A stretch of DNA of 7,490 nt from Flavobacteriia bacterium (GTDB lineage: Bacteria; Bacteroidota; Bacteroidia; Flavobacteriales; Flavobacteriaceae): NCBI GenBank assembly GCA_003973375.1, contig QNYL01000292.1:1-7490 (forward strand), read 5' to 3'. The position numbers and the translations under genes were made by a program. This document shows, in pieces, positions 6,579 through 7,490 of the stretch. The notes below the pieces were generated by a model, which was not told the DNA's origin, did not search any database, and saw only the letters and a program-made list of their open reading frames with translations. Within the stretch, counting starts at the first letter, position 1, and every line of letters starts with the position of its first letter.

Positions 6579-7433
6579 ATGAATCTTAAACAGACACTAG
6601 ATCAAAGGTTTTTATTACTGGACAGTTGGAAGAATCGTCTCTTCCTGGTGGTGTTTTTGTTTGTTTATATCGTTATTTTTCTAAATGTTTTTGTTCCTTT
6701 TGATATTGACGACTGGGTTAATGTACCGGGCTGGCCGCATTGGGTAATTTTGTCAAGTTATGCTGCTATCGGCGCTCTTTCAATTGCTTTTACCCAGTTT
6801 TTGTTAAGAAAATGGCTTAAAATGGAGCAGTTTACCATAAAGCAGTTTCTTGTATGGATCTTCTTTGAATTGCTTTTCGCTACTTTTTTACTCACCTTTA
6901 TCTATGGTGGTGATTCTACCTCTACAGGTTTTGTTTCTGATTTCTTTTTTACTTTTAAACACACCTTTCTTGTTGTTATCATTCCTTACGGAATTGTTTT
7001 ATTGATACTTTCCTTATTTCAGTACAATTCTGAAATAATTGAGCTTAAAAAAGAGACCAAAAGATCAATGCCTTTAAATGATCTGATCAAATTTCCAGAT
7101 GATAAGGGAAATGTAAAATTTACACTGCCTTTAAATGATCTGCTTTATTTGGAGTCAACAGACAATTATGTTTACATCTATTATCTGTTACATGATAAGA
7201 TCAAAAAGGAACTCCTGAGAAATTCATTAAAGAATCTTGAAACGATCTTTAAAGATGATCCGATCAAAAGATGTCATCGTTCTTATATGGTAAATCTTTT
7301 AAATATAAGTCTGATCAAAAGATCCGGCCAGAAAACAACTTTAATCCTAACCAGGGTTGTAGATCCAATTCCCATTTCAAAGACCTATCTGAAAGATTTT
7401 AAAGAATATTTTGAACTCAACACAGCCCGATAA
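6579..7433 (+). CDS. Membrane-anchored LytTR-domain transcriptional regulator
   Basis: This is a 284-residue protein. Four hydrophobic helices are visible at about 21-40, 55-76, 88-109 and 126-148, followed by a charged linker (151-165). A C-terminal LytTR DNA-binding domain spans about 168-280, with DLLYLESTDNYVYIYY (187-202), LRNSLKNLE (213-221), RCHRSYMVNL (231-240) and PISKTYLKDF (265-274), all characteristic of the fold. There is no receiver or kinase domain, so it is not a standard two-component response regulator; signal sensing by the membrane part is inference. The ATG at 6579 is preceded by an A-rich leader and opens onto a short amphipathic segment before the first helix. It lies 119 bp after the GH3 stop on the same strand, with a possible promoter of its own, so control of the glycosidase genes is possible but not shown. 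The stop is at 7431-7433. Confidence 0.9.
   Translation: MNLKQTLDQRFLLLDSWKNRLFLVVFLFVYIVIFLNVFVPFDIDDWVNVPGWPHWVILSSYAAIGALSIAFTQFLLRKWLKMEQFTIKQFLVWIFFELLFATFLLTFIYGGDSTSTGFVSDFFFTFKHTFLVVIIPYGIVLLILSLFQYNSEIIELKKETKRSMPLNDLIKFPDDKGNVKFTLPLNDLLYLESTDNYVYIYYLLHDKIKKELLRNSLKNLETIFKDDPIKRCHRSYMVNLLNISLIKRSGQKTTLILTRVVDPIPISKTYLKDFKEYFELNTAR
7069..7142 (+). repeat. 17-bp perfect direct repeat inside the LytTR gene
   Basis: TGCCTTTAAATGATCTG occurs at 7069-7085 and again at 7126-7142, 57 bp apart and in the same reading frame. Both copies encode PLNDL, once in the linker just before the DNA-binding domain and once in its first strand (LPLNDLLYLES). It could be a small in-frame duplication trace or a coincidence of protein sequence and codon choice. 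Confidence 0.6.
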
Positions 7434-7490
7434 GCCCTCTTTTTTAAGGTGAAATAAATTCAACTTGTACGATACAATACACATGACTTA

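Noticed and set aside
1..7490. CRISPR arrays, tRNA or rRNA genes
   Set aside because: No regularly spaced repeats and no RNA-gene-like sequence were seen; coding genes fill almost all of the window.

Overview
The window reads as a carbohydrate-degradation locus from a member of the Bacteroidota, most likely Flavobacteriales. This rests on AT-rich, Lys-rich coding sequence, A/T-rich leaders without clear Shine-Dalgarno sites, BNR_4/GH105/GH3-PA14 protein architectures and a membrane-linked LytTR regulator. A Chryseobacterium/Elizabethkingia-like source is only a guess. All genes lie on the + strand.

Layout: 1-87 is the 3' end of an unidentified gene. 111-1304 encodes a Tat-exported Gfo/Idh/MocA oxidoreductase. 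1305-1495 is a gap filled almost entirely by a 167-bp imperfect palindrome (1310-1476) with perfect 13-bp ends. 1496-3844 encodes a secreted two-domain enzyme, an N-terminal BNR_4 seven-bladed-propeller-type domain joined to a C-terminal GH105 unsaturated uronyl hydrolase. The 41-bp spacer that follows is itself a diverged copy of one palindrome arm. 3886-6459 encodes a secreted GH3 enzyme of the beta-xylosidase-like clade with a PA14 insertion and a C-terminal Fn3-like domain. 6460-6578 is an AT-rich gap with a possible Bacteroidota-type promoter and a 19-bp palindrome. 6579-7433 encodes a four-helix membrane protein with a C-terminal LytTR DNA-binding domain. In 7434-7490 I see nothing definable.

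Working model (inference): the BNR_4 half may bind or cleave a uronic-acid polysaccharide, and the GH105 half removes the unsaturated uronyl cap from the resulting oligosaccharides. The GH3 enzyme takes off a neutral sugar such as xylose or glucose, and the Tat-exported oxidoreductase modifies or hydrolyses a further sugar in the periplasm. Ulvan, rhamnogalacturonan and glucuronoxylan-type glycans all fit; no sulfatase, SusC/SusD pair or transporter is visible to decide. The LytTR gene appears to have its own promoter and may not belong to the operon.

The most unusual item is the palindromic repeat family. Its arms occur three times in the window, all in the spacers on either side of the BNR_4-GH105 gene, and no transposase is present.
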